A stretch of 64,000 nt of DNA from the NCBI GenBank assembly GCA_050480705.1, contig JBJHAX010000010.1, positions 1-64,000 on the forward strand, in the 5' to 3' direction. The notes beneath the pieces were generated by a model. It saw only the letters and a program-made list of their open reading frames with translations, ran no database searches and was not told the DNA's origin. A program made the position numbers and the translations under genes. The DNA is from JBJHAX01 sp050480705 (GTDB lineage: Bacteria > Actinomycetota > Nitriliruptoria > Nitriliruptorales > Nitriliruptoraceae). Below, piece by piece: positions 19,182-28,439 of the stretch. Numbering within the stretch: position 1 is the stretch's first letter; each line of letters begins with the position of its first letter.

Positions 19182-20074
19182 GGTGTCGCCTCACCTCCCT
19201 GCGCGGGGCCACTGCCGGCCACCGCGGACAACAGCGTGAGCAGCCGCTGGTAGTCCGCGTCGTCCAGCACCGGGCGTGCACGGTCCAAGGTGACGAGCAT
19301 CGCATGACGGTAGCTGTCTGCCAGTTCCGGAAGGTCGGCCTCGAGCGCGGCGAGATGTGTCGACAGCGTGCCGGTGTCAGCGCGCACGATCGGACCGGTG
19401 AGCGCCTGCGCTCCCCGCTCGAGCACGTTGCCGACCGTGGCGTCGACGAGCGGACGCAGAAAGCGTTCCGGTTCCTGGATCCCGGTCGCCAGCAGCAGTT
19501 GCCGTGCGGTGGCGAGCGTCGCGCCGACGGCGTTCGAACCGACTGCCAGCGCCGCGTGGTAGACCGCTCGGGCCTCCTCGGGGACGTCGAACGGATCGCC
19601 TGCCAGGACGCGCACGAAGTCGTGCGCCCAGCCGCGGTCAGGGCGGCCCGCCGTGACCGCCCAGGCGACACCGACGAGCAGTTCCGGGTCGTGGGCGTCC
19701 GACGGAATCGTCATCGCGGGATGGCATGCAGCGGTGCGTGCGCCGGCCAGGTGCGCCGGGCGCAACACGTCGACGCCGAGTGATCCGGCGAGATGGACGA
19801 CGCGATGGCCGTCGCGTAGCACGTCCGCGCGCGCGATCGCTGTGACGACGTCGGCGACAGCGTCGTCGGGCGTCGCGATGAGCAGCGTCTCGGCGTGGCG
19901 GGCGAGTTCGGCTGGTGATGCGGCCGCGCGCACTCCGCCGAGGAGGTCGGTGAAATGCTGCCGCGAGGCGTCGGAACCACCGGCCACCCCGACGACGCGG
20001 TATCCGGCACGCCGTGCAGCGATCGCGACGAGCGTGCCCGCCCGTCCCGGTCCGACGACACCCAGCGTGTTCAC
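19178..20074 (-). CDS. Rossmann-fold/DUF2520 domain protein, possible ketopantoate-reductase-like oxidoreductase
   Basis: 298 residues. The N-terminal NAD(P)-binding fold begins LGVVGPGRAGTLVAIAARRAG and includes LLIATPDDAVADV. The C-terminal helical DUF2520 domain (about 130-285) resembles 6-phosphogluconate-dehydrogenase-type helical domains. The family neighbours panC in many actinobacteria. It is wedged by four-base overlaps between folK and panC. Because PanB and PanE are absent from the window, a role in making pantoate is attractive but purely inferred. The oxidoreductase fold is seen; the substrate is not. Confidence 0.8.
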   Translation of the reverse strand: MNTLGVVGPGRAGTLVAIAARRAGYRVVGVAGGSDASRQHFTDLLGGVRAAASPAELARHAETLLIATPDDAVADVVTAIARADVLRDGHRVVHLAGSLGVDVLRPAHLAGARTAACHPAMTIPSDAHDPELLVGVAWAVTAGRPDRGWAHDFVRVLAGDPFDVPEEARAVYHAALAVGSNAVGATLATARQLLLATGIQEPERFLRPLVDATVGNVLERGAQALTGPIVRADTGTLSTHLAALEADLPELADSYRHAMLVTLDRARPVLDDADYQRLLTLLSAVAGSGPAQGGEATP

Positions 20075-20706
20075 CCGTCCGCTCCGTGGTCACGCGCCAG
20101 GTCGTCGCCCTCGGGACGCCGCAGACTCGGGGCAGGACCAGCGGGTCCCGCGGGCCGCGGGATCCTGAATCCGGGGACGTCATCGAGCCGGACCGCCAGC
20201 TCCACCTCGTCGGCGCCGTCGACCGCCATGAGCAGCGACGTCAGGCGGCGCCCATCGGGAAGCGTCCCGCCCGCGAAGACCTCGAGGAGCGGGACGAGCA
20301 CGAAGGCCCGTTCGGCCAACCGTGGGTGCGGCAGCGTCAGATCGCCCGACTCGAGCACGACGCCGCCGAACAGCAGCACGTCGATGTCGAGCACGCGCGG
20401 CCCCCAGCGAACCTCCGTCGCACGGTCACGGCCGAACGCCGTCTCGATGAGCAGTACCTCGTCGAGCAGCTGCTGCGGTGTCCGCGTGGTGCGCACCCGC
20501 ACCACGGCGTTGTGGTAGTCGTCCTGGGGGATCGAACGCGGGTCGTCAGACGGTGGCCACGGCGGTGTGCGGTAGACGCCGGAGACGTCCTCGACGGCGA
20601 CGCCGTCGACGTCGTCGATGGCGTGCACGGCGGCGTGCAGCGTCTCGATCGGGTCTCCGACGTTGGCGCCGAGTCCGAGGAACGCCGTCGCGGCCGTCGG
20701 GCTCAT
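20071..20706 (-). CDS. folK: 2-amino-4-hydroxy-6-hydroxymethyldihydropteridine pyrophosphokinase
   Basis: HPPK transfers pyrophosphate from ATP to the pterin before condensation with pABA. 211 residues, with the family start FLGLGANVGDP, the catalytic loop region VYRTPPW, RWGPRVLDIDVLLFG with the Mg-binding Asp pair, and LPHPRLAERAFVLVPL. A Pro/Arg-rich tail of about 40 residues follows the conserved domain. Overlaps folB by four bases upstream and the DUF2520 gene by four bases downstream. Confidence 0.95.
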   Translation of the reverse strand: MSPTAATAFLGLGANVGDPIETLHAAVHAIDDVDGVAVEDVSGVYRTPPWPPSDDPRSIPQDDYHNAVVRVRTTRTPQQLLDEVLLIETAFGRDRATEVRWGPRVLDIDVLLFGGVVLESGDLTLPHPRLAERAFVLVPLLEVFAGGTLPDGRRLTSLLMAVDGADEVELAVRLDDVPGFRIPRPAGPAGPAPSLRRPEGDDLARDHGADG

Positions 20707-21059
20707 CGGCGTCGTTCCACGGTCACGGCGATGTCGCGCACCAGGGCGGCAACCGGCGCCGACGGCTTGTGGACGGTCACGGCGACCTCGTGCACACGCG
20801 CGTCGTCAAGACACCTGTCGGCAATGCGTGCTGCGAGGTGTTCGATCAGCCGCACCGGCTCACCGGTGACGAGCGCGACGACCTCGTCGACGATCTGTGC
20901 GTAGTCGACGGTGTCGTCGAGGCGATCACTGGCGGCCGCAGCTGCCAGGTCGACGCCCAGCGAGACGTCGACGACGAACCGCTGGGCGAACCGCCGTTCG
21001 TGGTCGAGGACCCCATGGCGCCCGACGCCCTCGATCCCGGTGATCTCGATGCGGTCCAC
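20703..21059 (-). CDS. folB: Dihydroneopterin aldolase
   Basis: Cleaves dihydroneopterin to hydroxymethyl-dihydropterin and glycolaldehyde. GTG 21059 is chosen because AGGAG lies 7 nt upstream; it gives 118 residues, the usual size, beginning VDRIEITGIEGVGRHGVLD. The longer frame to 21125 would run into folP. Conserved positions include YAQIVDEVVALV, the catalytic Lys in VTVHKPSAPV and the terminal VRDIAVTVER strand. Sits 40 bp after folP and overlaps folK. Confidence 0.93.
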   Translation of the reverse strand: MDRIEITGIEGVGRHGVLDHERRFAQRFVVDVSLGVDLAAAAASDRLDDTVDYAQIVDEVVALVTGEPVRLIEHLAARIADRCLDDARVHEVAVTVHKPSAPVAALVRDIAVTVERRR

Positions 21060-21099
21060 GCACTGCTCCTGGTCGTGGCGGTTTCGGCGGGGCGACGCG

Positions 21100-22224
21100 T
21101 CACTGCGGCGTAGGCACCGACTCATGTCCCTGGGGGCGCGCGACGGCGTCGGCGATCGCGACCGCCCTCACGGTCGCACCCACGTCGTGCACACGCACGA
21201 TCGACGCCCCGTTGCCCACGGCGATCGCCGCGGCGGCGATCGATGCCTCCATCCTCTCCAGCGGGTCGTCCTCGCCGGTGAGACGTCCGAGAAACGACTT
21301 GCGTGACGCGCCGATCAGCACGGGGCGTCCGAGCGAAGTGAACGAACGCAGGTCGCGGAGCAGGACGACGTTGTGCTCCACCGTCTTGCCGAAGCCGATT
21401 CCCGGGTCGATCGCAACCCGCTCACGCGAGATGCCGGCCGCTTCGGCCCTGCGCAGGCCGGTGGCGAGATGGTCGAACACCTCGGCGACGACGTCCGCAT
21501 ACCGCGGATCCTGCTGCATCGTCCGCGGTGTGCCGCGCATGTGCATCAGGACGTAGGCGGCGCCCGACGCGGCGACCGTGGGCAGCAGGTCGGTGTCGAG
21601 CATGCCGGCGGACACGTCGTTGACCATCGCGGCCCCGGCGTCGATCGCCGCCCGCGCCACCCGCGCCTTGGCCGTGTCGACGGACACGGTCACGTCGTGC
21701 GCCGCGAGCGCTTCGACGACCGGGACGACACGGCGGATCTCTTCGTCGGCGTCGACCGGATCCGCGCCCGGCCGGGTCGATTCACCGCCGACGTCGACGA
21801 CGTCGGCGCCGGCGTCGACCATCGCGAGGCCGTCGCGCACAGCCGCGCCTGGGTGGTCGTCACCCAGATGCACCCCGCCGTCGGAGAAGGAGTCCGGGGT
21901 GACGTTGAGCACGGCCTGGACGACGGTGCGCGTCGCCGTCGGCAGCGACCCGCGCAGGGTCGGCAGGTCGGGTGGCCGGGATGCGAACGCTGCCAGCGCC
22001 GCGGCGAGCGCGTCGCATGCCTGCCGTGCATCGCCAGAGTCGAGTTCGTGGGTGACAGCGTCGGTGAACGCACCGGGCGTACCGCGCGCGACGAGCCGGC
22101 CGTCGACGAATTCGGCACCGGCACCGAGGTAGGCGGCGACACGGCTCGCCGCGGGCAGTCCCGTGACCGCGTAGGAGGCGACAGCGTCGATGGCGGCGTC
22201 GACACGCACGTGGATCGGAGTCAT
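21100..22224 (-). CDS. folP: Dihydropteroate synthase with an N-terminal extension
   Basis: Condenses hydroxymethyl-dihydropterin pyrophosphate with p-aminobenzoate; the sulfonamide target. The catalytic TIM barrel starts near residue 98 and is complete: LNVTPDSFSDGG, DVGGESTRPGA, MVNDVSAGM, IDPGIGFGKT, LIGASRKSFLG and VRVHDV. The protein is 374 residues, about 95 more than usual. The extra N-terminus is an Ala-rich, probably helical region with no motif I recognise. The ATG at 22224 is used because no ribosome-binding site is visible before residue 98, but a later start cannot be excluded. Confidence 0.93.
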   Translation of the reverse strand: MTPIHVRVDAAIDAVASYAVTGLPAASRVAAYLGAGAEFVDGRLVARGTPGAFTDAVTHELDSGDARQACDALAAALAAFASRPPDLPTLRGSLPTATRTVVQAVLNVTPDSFSDGGVHLGDDHPGAAVRDGLAMVDAGADVVDVGGESTRPGADPVDADEEIRRVVPVVEALAAHDVTVSVDTAKARVARAAIDAGAAMVNDVSAGMLDTDLLPTVAASGAAYVLMHMRGTPRTMQQDPRYADVVAEVFDHLATGLRRAEAAGISRERVAIDPGIGFGKTVEHNVVLLRDLRSFTSLGRPVLIGASRKSFLGRLTGEDDPLERMEASIAAAAIAVGNGASIVRVHDVGATVRAVAIADAVARPQGHESVPTPQ

Positions 22225-22335
22225 CGGACCGGACCTGCCATCGGCGTCGCTGCAGCGTACGCCGCCGAAACGAGGGGCTCACGCGGCTGCACACGACGGC
22301 GTGGCCGGCCCGCAACGCGACGTGGACCAGGAGTC

Positions 22336-23001
22336 TCAGCCGCGTAGCAGGGTGAAGGCCTCCGCGCGCGTCGCGGCGTCCTTGCGGAAGATTCCGCGGA
22401 CGGTCGAGGTCACCGTTTCGACGCCGGGTTTGCGGATCCCGCGCATCTCCATGCACATGTGCCGTGCTTCGACGACCACCATGACGCCACGGGGCTCGAT
22501 CGCCCGTTCGAGTGCGTCCGCGATCATCGTCGTCATGCGTTCCTGCAACCCGGGGCGCTTGGCGCACACATCGACCAGACGGGCCAGCTTCGACAGGCCG
22601 GTCACCTTGCCGCTCGCGTGCGGCAGATAGGCGACATGCGCCCGGCCGACGAATGGCACCAGGTGGTGCTCGCACATCGAATGGAAGGGGATGTCACGCA
22701 TCATCACGATCTCGTCGTGCGCCTCGTCGAAGGTGACCGACAGCACGTCGGCGGGGTCCACGAGCATCCCAGCGAAGATCTCGTCGAACTCGCGGGCGAC
22801 GCGCGCAGGCGTCTCGGCGATGCCGGGCCGGTCGGGGTCCTCACCGATCGCTTCGAGCAGCATGCGCACAGCGCGTTCGATCTTGTCGTGGTCGAACGCG
22901 CCGTTGGGGGCGATGCCCGTCACGTGCTGGACGCGATGGAAGCGCCCGTCATCGGCGTCGTCGTGGACGTCGTCACCGCCGGGAAGCCGATGGATCGACA
23001 C
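22336..23001 (-). CDS. folE: GTP cyclohydrolase I
   Basis: First step of folate synthesis: GTP to dihydroneopterin triphosphate. The type I domain shows MLLEAIGEDPDRPGIAETP, the zinc Cys/His in FHSMCEHHLVPFVG, LSKLARLVDVCAKRPG, and the second zinc Cys region VEARHMCMEMRG. I chose GTG 23001 (221 residues) because GAGGAG lies 6 nt upstream. ATG 23055, which overlaps the ftsH stop, would add 18 non-conserved residues. First of the folE-folP-folB-folK-panC folate/pantothenate string. Confidence 0.95.
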   Translation of the reverse strand: MSIHRLPGGDDVHDDADDGRFHRVQHVTGIAPNGAFDHDKIERAVRMLLEAIGEDPDRPGIAETPARVAREFDEIFAGMLVDPADVLSVTFDEAHDEIVMMRDIPFHSMCEHHLVPFVGRAHVAYLPHASGKVTGLSKLARLVDVCAKRPGLQERMTTMIADALERAIEPRGVMVVVEARHMCMEMRGIRKPGVETVTSTVRGIFRKDAATRAEAFTLLRG

Positions 23002-23047
23002 AGGCGTCTCCTCGCTGCGGCCCTGCGGAACGCTCGAGTCCCGCACG

Positions 23048-25054
23048 TCAGTCATTCGACGCCGAGGAACGCCCGGACGGTTTCTGTTCGCGCTCGCCAT
23101 CCGACGGCCGGCCGTTGGGGCTGCCGTGACCGTTGACGCCGAGGCGACGCAGTGCCTCGATCGCGGCCGAGGGGTCGTCGGAGACCGGGGCGCTCATCGC
23201 CCGAGACGGGCGCTGACGCACGGGCGTCAGGACCTCCTCGAGCCGTTCACCTTCCACGGTCTCCTCGTCGAGCAGCCGCTGCGCGAGCGATTCGACGACG
23301 TCGTCGTTCTCGACCAGGATCTCGAGCGCTTCGTCGTGCGCCTCGTCGAGCAGGTGCCGGACCTCTTCGTCGATCTGGAACGCGACCTGCGCCGAGTAGT
23401 CGGGTTCGTGTCCGAAGTCACGACCGAGGAAGGGCTGGGATTCGGTGCGTCCGAGCTTGATCGGGCCAAGGCGTGCACTCATGCCGTACTGAGTCGTCAT
23501 CTCCCGCGCCAGCCGCGTGGCCTTGTCGATGTCGTTCGAGGCCCCGGTGGTGATGTCACCGATCTTGAGTTCCTCGGCGACCCGGCCGCCAAGCATCATC
23601 GCGAGCTTGTCCACGAGTTCCCCGCGCGTCGCGTACTGGCGGTCCTCGGTCGGCAGCGCCATCGTGTAGCCGCCGGCACGCCCACGCGGGATGATGGTGA
23701 TCTTGTGGATCGGATCGCTGTGTGGCAGGGCATGGCCGACGATGGCGTGGCCGGCCTCGTGGTAGGCGGTGATCGTGCGTTCCCGCTCACTCATGATGCG
23801 CGTCTTGCGCTCCGGACCGGCGATGACCCTGTCGATCGCTTCAGCGAGTTCGCTGGCGCTGATCTCGGTCTTGCCGAACCGCGCGGCGAGCAACGCCCCC
23901 TCGTTGATCAGGTTGGCGAGGTCGGCGCCGGTGAAGCCGGGTGTCTGGCGCGCAAGGACCTCGAGGTCGACGTCGTCGGCCAGCGGCTTGCCCTTGGCGT
24001 GCACCTCGAGGATCTGCTTGCGGCCCATGAGGTCCGGCCGGTCGACGACGACCTGGCGGTCGAAGCGGCCCGGCCGCAGCAGGGCGGGGTCGAGAATGTC
24101 GGGACGGTTCGTCGCCGCGATCACGATGACGGCGGTGCGCACGTCGAAGCCGTCCATCTCGACGAGCAGCTGGTTGAGGGTCTGCTCGCGTTCGTCGTGC
24201 CCACCGCCCATGCCGGCGCCGCGGTGGCGACCGACCGCGTCGATCTCGTCGACGAAGATGATCGCGGGTGCGTTCTGCTTGGCCTGTTCGAACAGGTCAC
24301 GGACACGGCTCGCACCGACACCGACGAACATCTCGACGAAGTCCGAGCCCGAGATCGAGAAGAACGGCACGCCCGCTTCACCGGCGACGGCGCGCGCAAG
24401 CAGGGTCTTTCCGGTACCGGGCGGCCCGAACAGCAGCACCCCTTTGGGGATCTTCGCGCACATCGCCTGGAACTTCTGCGGGTTCTCCAGAAACTCCTTG
24501 ATCTCGTGGAGTTCCTCGACGGCGGAGTCCGAACCCGCGACGTCGTCGAAGGTGACCTTCGGCGCGTCCTTGGAAACCAGCTTTGCCTTCGATTTGCCGA
24601 ACTGCATGACGCCGCGACCGCCGCCACCCTGCATGTTCTGCATCAGCAGGAAGAACACGACCAGGATGAGCATGAACGGCAGCACGGTCGCCAGAATGGA
24701 GGTGAGCGCACCGGTCTGTTCGGGGTCGAACTGCACCGAACCGATCAGCCCACGGTCGATCCAGCTGCGCAGCTGCGGGCCGTTGACCTCCGGGTTGAAC
24801 GCGGTCCTGAACGGCACCGTCGCCCCATCGGCGCGACGCTGACCTTCGATGGTGTCCGACCGGTTGCCGATCGTCGTCACCTCGAGGTCCTGGCCCTGCA
24901 ACTGCCCGGACTCCACCGCGGCCTGGAACTCCGTCCAGGTGAGATCGTCGGGAGCTGCGGCACTCTGGACGAAGCTCACACCGAGCCACAGGGCGGCCGC
25001 GAGCGCGAGAATCCACGGAAGGGGGCCGCGGAGCAGACGCTGGCCTGGCTTCAC
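23048..25054 (-). CDS. ftsH: ATP-dependent zinc metalloprotease FtsH
   Basis: Membrane AAA+ protease of 668 residues. TM helix at about 13-31, an extracytoplasmic domain, and a second TM at about 117-138 are followed by AAA ATPase: Walker A GPPGTGKTLLAR near 208, Walker B IIFVDEIDAVG, and the SRH segment ATNRPDILDPALLRPGRFDR. The zinc site is HEAGH near 430. The C-terminal 60 residues are a Ser/Pro/Gly-rich tail. It lies between hpt and folE, the common actinobacterial order. Confidence 0.97.
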   Translation of the reverse strand: MKPGQRLLRGPLPWILALAAALWLGVSFVQSAAAPDDLTWTEFQAAVESGQLQGQDLEVTTIGNRSDTIEGQRRADGATVPFRTAFNPEVNGPQLRSWIDRGLIGSVQFDPEQTGALTSILATVLPFMLILVVFFLLMQNMQGGGGRGVMQFGKSKAKLVSKDAPKVTFDDVAGSDSAVEELHEIKEFLENPQKFQAMCAKIPKGVLLFGPPGTGKTLLARAVAGEAGVPFFSISGSDFVEMFVGVGASRVRDLFEQAKQNAPAIIFVDEIDAVGRHRGAGMGGGHDEREQTLNQLLVEMDGFDVRTAVIVIAATNRPDILDPALLRPGRFDRQVVVDRPDLMGRKQILEVHAKGKPLADDVDLEVLARQTPGFTGADLANLINEGALLAARFGKTEISASELAEAIDRVIAGPERKTRIMSERERTITAYHEAGHAIVGHALPHSDPIHKITIIPRGRAGGYTMALPTEDRQYATRGELVDKLAMMLGGRVAEELKIGDITTGASNDIDKATRLAREMTTQYGMSARLGPIKLGRTESQPFLGRDFGHEPDYSAQVAFQIDEEVRHLLDEAHDEALEILVENDDVVESLAQRLLDEETVEGERLEEVLTPVRQRPSRAMSAPVSDDPSAAIEALRRLGVNGHGSPNGRPSDGEREQKPSGRSSASND

Positions 25055-25158
25055 GCTTGGACCGCCTTTGCGAGCGGGGGAAGGGACTCGAGGGCTCGAG
25101 GGGCGAAGACGACGAGGCTACCACCGGCTGCCGGTCACCAACCCGCTGGCGGGCTCGA

Positions 25159-25728
25159 TCAGCCGCTGTACACCTCGGGACGCAACGCGACGATGTGGGG
25201 CAGTCCGCGGTAGCGCTCAGCGAAGTCGAGGCCGTAGCCGACGACGAAGACGTCGGGGACCTCGAAGCCGACATAGCGGATGGGAAGGTCGACCTCTCGA
25301 CGGCTGGGTTTGGTGAGCAGTGCGAACAGTTCGATGCTCGCCGGCTTGCGCGACGTGAGGTTCTTCATCAGGTAGTCGAGGGTGAGTCCGGAGTCGACGA
25401 TGTCCTCGACGACGAGGACATGGCGACCTTCGATGTCGGCGTCGAGGTCCTTGAGGATCCTGACCGTGCCCGAGGACGTGGTCGCCGAGCCGTACGACGA
25501 GCAGGCCATGAAGTCCATGGCGGTCGGCACGGTCAGTCGGCGAGCGAGGTCCGACATGACGAACACCGCGCCTTTGAGCACGCCGACGAGCAGGATCTCC
25601 CGGCCCGCGTAGTCGGCGTCGATGTCGGCGGCGAGCTCGCCGAGACGGCGGTCGATGTCCTCGGCCGGCACGATGATGTCGGCGACGTCGTCGCGGTACG
25701 GCGAGGGGATGTCGCCCATGTCCGCCAT
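25159..25728 (-). CDS. hpt: Hypoxanthine phosphoribosyltransferase
   Basis: Purine salvage: hypoxanthine or guanine plus PRPP to IMP or GMP. 189 residues from ATG 25728, which has GAGGA about 8 nt upstream; the longer frame to 25836 adds 36 unconserved residues. Type I PRTase signatures: LVGVLKGAVFVMSDLAR, DFMACSSYGSATTSSG (flexible loop), the PRPP motif VLVVEDIVDSGLTLDYL, and the purine-binding YVGFEVPDVFVVGYGLD. In actinobacteria and Firmicutes it is regularly found between tilS and ftsH, as here. Confidence 0.95.
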   Translation of the reverse strand: MADMGDIPSPYRDDVADIIVPAEDIDRRLGELAADIDADYAGREILLVGVLKGAVFVMSDLARRLTVPTAMDFMACSSYGSATTSSGTVRILKDLDADIEGRHVLVVEDIVDSGLTLDYLMKNLTSRKPASIELFALLTKPSRREVDLPIRYVGFEVPDVFVVGYGLDFAERYRGLPHIVALRPEVYSG

Positions 25729-25851
25729 CGGGTCGTCCTCGGTCGCGCTTCGGGGATCACCGCCGACGGCGGTTGGGGCGCCGATGGTAGGCGCCGGCGG
25801 GCGGCGACGGCGCACGACGGCCAGCCACCGCAGCATGCGACCGTCGGTGGA

Positions 25852-27339
25852 TCAGTGCTCGGGGTCGCGGCGGTGGGGACTGCTCGAGCGGGCGACACGA
25901 AGTTGTGCGGCTGCATCGTTGCGGCCCGCACGCAGGACGGCCTCGTCGGCGGCGACGCCGGGAACCCACACGACGGTGTCGGCGCCGTCGACGACGACCG
26001 GCCAGATCTCGCGGACGGCTCGGGGAACGCCTGCGTCGACGAACACGTCTTGAATCGATCGGGTCCCCGCCGCCGTGGTGATGCGGTCACCCGACTGGCG
26101 GTGCCGGACGTTGAACGGTCCGGTGTCGGCAGCGAGATTGAGCACCATCCGCTCGGCGTGACCGCCAGGCGGGACGAGCGAGTCGTCGTCGTCGAACGGT
26201 GGCGGCGACCAGCCGCCGTCGAACGCGAACGCGACCTGGCCGGGTGGCGCCGTCGACGTGCGCGTACGCCACGGGTCGGTGTCTGCGGTGATCGCCTGCA
26301 CGGTGACACGGGCCGGCGGCCACACCGCGACGCCGGGCACGACCAGGGGTACGGCGGCGCCACGAAGCCTGCGCTGCGGCGCGAACGTCCGCCACCCTGC
26401 GGCGACGGCGGCCTCGACGGGGCCGGGCAGGGTCACGGCCCCGCCGTCGGCGAGTTCCAGCGCGCGGGTGACCGCGTCGGCGTCAGGTGGGCCGTCACCG
26501 ATCTCGGCGAGGACCGCCCGCACGACCCGGCGTGCGAGCGCAGTCGGCATTTCGCGGACCGCGGTGTCGGGGATGGCGCACACATCACCGACACGGCGCA
26601 CGGCGGCCATCGGTTCGCTCGTCAGCAGATCGAGCAGGCGTCGTTCGTCGCGGGCCAGGTCGGCGAAGCGGACCAGCGCCCCGACAGGATCGTCGGCGAG
26701 CCGCTCGAGCACGGAGAGCAACTCGTGTCGCACCACGTTGCGGCGCAGCTCGGGATCGGCGTTGGTGGGGTCCTCGACGTGGGGCAGGCCCTCCAGCAGG
26801 AGGAAGCGTTTGACGTCGACGCGGCGCACGCTGAGCAGCGGTCGGATCAGATCGCCTGACACCGGCGCCATGGCCGCGATGCCGTCCATGCCCGTTCCGC
26901 GCGCGAGCCGCAGGAGCACCGTCTCGGCCTGGTCATCGGCGGTGTGCCCGACGAGGATCGCCACCGCATCGACACTCGTCGCGATTTCGCGCAGCGCCTT
27001 GTAACGAGCTTCGCGCGCCGCGGCCTCGATGCCGTGCCCGTCACCACGCACCTGGACGCTGCGCACCTCGATGGGCACACCGAGCCACTCGGCGTGCTGG
27101 CGGACCGCTTCGACATCGGCGCGGTCGTCGCGGAGTCCGTGGCGCACATGGGCCAGGACGATGTCGAGGTCGGGACGGGCGTCGGCGACGAGGTAGGCCA
27201 GCACGGTCGAGTCCGGCCCGCCGGAGCAGGCGACGATGACGCGAGCGCCATCGTCGAGCACGTCGAGGACACCCGCCACCTCGGCGACCAACGCATCGCG
27301 AGTCTGTCCCGGCTCGAGCGGACCGATGCGCCCGCTCAC
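25852..27339 (-). CDS. tilS: tRNA(Ile)-lysidine synthetase
   Basis: Modifies C34 of the minor tRNA-Ile to lysidine, switching decoding from AUG to AUA. The N-terminal ATP-PPase domain has the PP-loop SGGPDSTVLAYL near residue 38 and the supporting VGHTADDQAETVLLRLARG. A helical middle region and TilS substrate/C-terminal domains follow (NVRHRQSGDRI, IQDVFVDAGVPRAVRE). 495 residues is longer than many actinobacterial TilS proteins, because the C-terminal domains are kept. GTG 27339 is chosen: it lies 1 nt after the metalloprotease stop, whereas the longer open frame lies inside that gene. Confidence 0.93.
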   Translation of the reverse strand: MSGRIGPLEPGQTRDALVAEVAGVLDVLDDGARVIVACSGGPDSTVLAYLVADARPDLDIVLAHVRHGLRDDRADVEAVRQHAEWLGVPIEVRSVQVRGDGHGIEAAAREARYKALREIATSVDAVAILVGHTADDQAETVLLRLARGTGMDGIAAMAPVSGDLIRPLLSVRRVDVKRFLLLEGLPHVEDPTNADPELRRNVVRHELLSVLERLADDPVGALVRFADLARDERRLLDLLTSEPMAAVRRVGDVCAIPDTAVREMPTALARRVVRAVLAEIGDGPPDADAVTRALELADGGAVTLPGPVEAAVAAGWRTFAPQRRLRGAAVPLVVPGVAVWPPARVTVQAITADTDPWRTRTSTAPPGQVAFAFDGGWSPPPFDDDDSLVPPGGHAERMVLNLAADTGPFNVRHRQSGDRITTAAGTRSIQDVFVDAGVPRAVREIWPVVVDGADTVVWVPGVAADEAVLRAGRNDAAAQLRVARSSSPHRRDPEH

Positions 27340-27340
27340 C

Positions 27341-28387
27341 TCATGCCGCCCGGACCCGGTCCACCCAGGCAGCGGGATCGGCGAAATCGTCGGGCCGCGG
27401 CAGGCTGGCGGGAGTCGCGAACGCGAGATTGAGTGTGTCGCGTCCGGCGCGTTCGATGATCTCACGGACGAACGTCTCGCCGTCACGGTACTGGCGCCGC
27501 TTCGTCTCCAAACCGGCGACGGCGGACAGGACCTTGGAGACGACATCCGCGGTCCGAGACGCGAGCGCCGCACGGACCTCTTCGGGGTCGTCGACGACGC
27601 CGGCGTCGAACATCGCGGCGTTCGCATGACCTTCGAGCAAGCTCATCATCGCCTGGGCGTCGGCGAGCACCTCGCGCTGTGTGTCGGTCATGACCACGTC
27701 GAGGACGGGCTCGATGGACCCGTCACGCCGGACCCGGCTGACGAGATCCGGAAGACGTGACGCGACACGCTTGAGGGCACCGCGGTCCACCTGGATGTCG
27801 GCGAGATAGCGGTCGAGCAGCCCGCGCATGTGGTGCGCGAGCCATCCCGCGTCGCCGAACTGCAGCAGATGGGTGACTTCGTGCAGCAGGACAGCGCGGC
27901 GCAGATCGTCGGCCAATGGTCCGTGACGCTCTGCCAGGTCGAGCACGTTGGGCCCCACGACGACCAGCGTCCCAGGCGGGCGCGTCACGGCTGACGTGCC
28001 GTGTGCTGAGGCCTGCGGTTCGTCACGGTGGGTGGCGGCGGGGTCGCCGAGTGGCAGCACGTACTGGCCGAGCACCTTCCCTGACAACGCGCCGAGCAAC
28101 GCGCCCAGCTGCGCACCCAGGACCTGTGCGGCGGCAGGCCGGTCTTCGAGCCGGTCCCGCAGGGGTTCGAACACGCCGCGCAGCGCAGCAAGGTTCGCAC
28201 GTACCCAGCCGATGCGTCCGACGACGCGGAACTCGGCGTGCGGCAGGTCGCTGCCGAGTCCGGTCCATTCGCGCGCTGCGACATCGACATCGGCGAGATC
28301 TTCGGCGAGCTGGCGGCGCAGACCGTCGGCTGCGCCAGGGTCCGTGCGCGCACGTGGCGCGACGGCGCTCGCGGCCCAGACGGCCAC
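27341..28387 (-). CDS. Zinc-dependent metalloprotease family protein next to tilS
   Basis: 348 residues from GTG 28387. The signature is HEVTHLLQFGDAGWLAHH (HExxH), with a downstream LLEGHANAAMF that supplies the likely third ligand, and a conserved N-terminal region VAVWAASAVAPRARTDP. This family (a gluzincin-like actinobacterial protein) usually sits beside tilS; its substrate is unknown and no signal peptide is visible. The open frame extends to 28849, but that portion is the other frame of the upstream small gene. No ATG lies near the conserved start, and a CTG with a strong GAGGGGG upstream at 28420 is the alternative. Confidence 0.82.
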   Translation of the reverse strand: MAVWAASAVAPRARTDPGAADGLRRQLAEDLADVDVAAREWTGLGSDLPHAEFRVVGRIGWVRANLAALRGVFEPLRDRLEDRPAAAQVLGAQLGALLGALSGKVLGQYVLPLGDPAATHRDEPQASAHGTSAVTRPPGTLVVVGPNVLDLAERHGPLADDLRRAVLLHEVTHLLQFGDAGWLAHHMRGLLDRYLADIQVDRGALKRVASRLPDLVSRVRRDGSIEPVLDVVMTDTQREVLADAQAMMSLLEGHANAAMFDAGVVDDPEEVRAALASRTADVVSKVLSAVAGLETKRRQYRDGETFVREIIERAGRDTLNLAFATPASLPRPDDFADPAAWVDRVRAA

Positions 28388-28439
28388 GCGCTCGTCCAGC
28401 AGCGATGGAGGGGCAGTCAGCTCGTCCCCCTCGACGGTG

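Noticed and set aside
22691..25213. 840-residue open frame on the plus strand
   Set aside because: Antisense to folE, ftsH and hpt; its composition is dictated by the opposite-strand codons.
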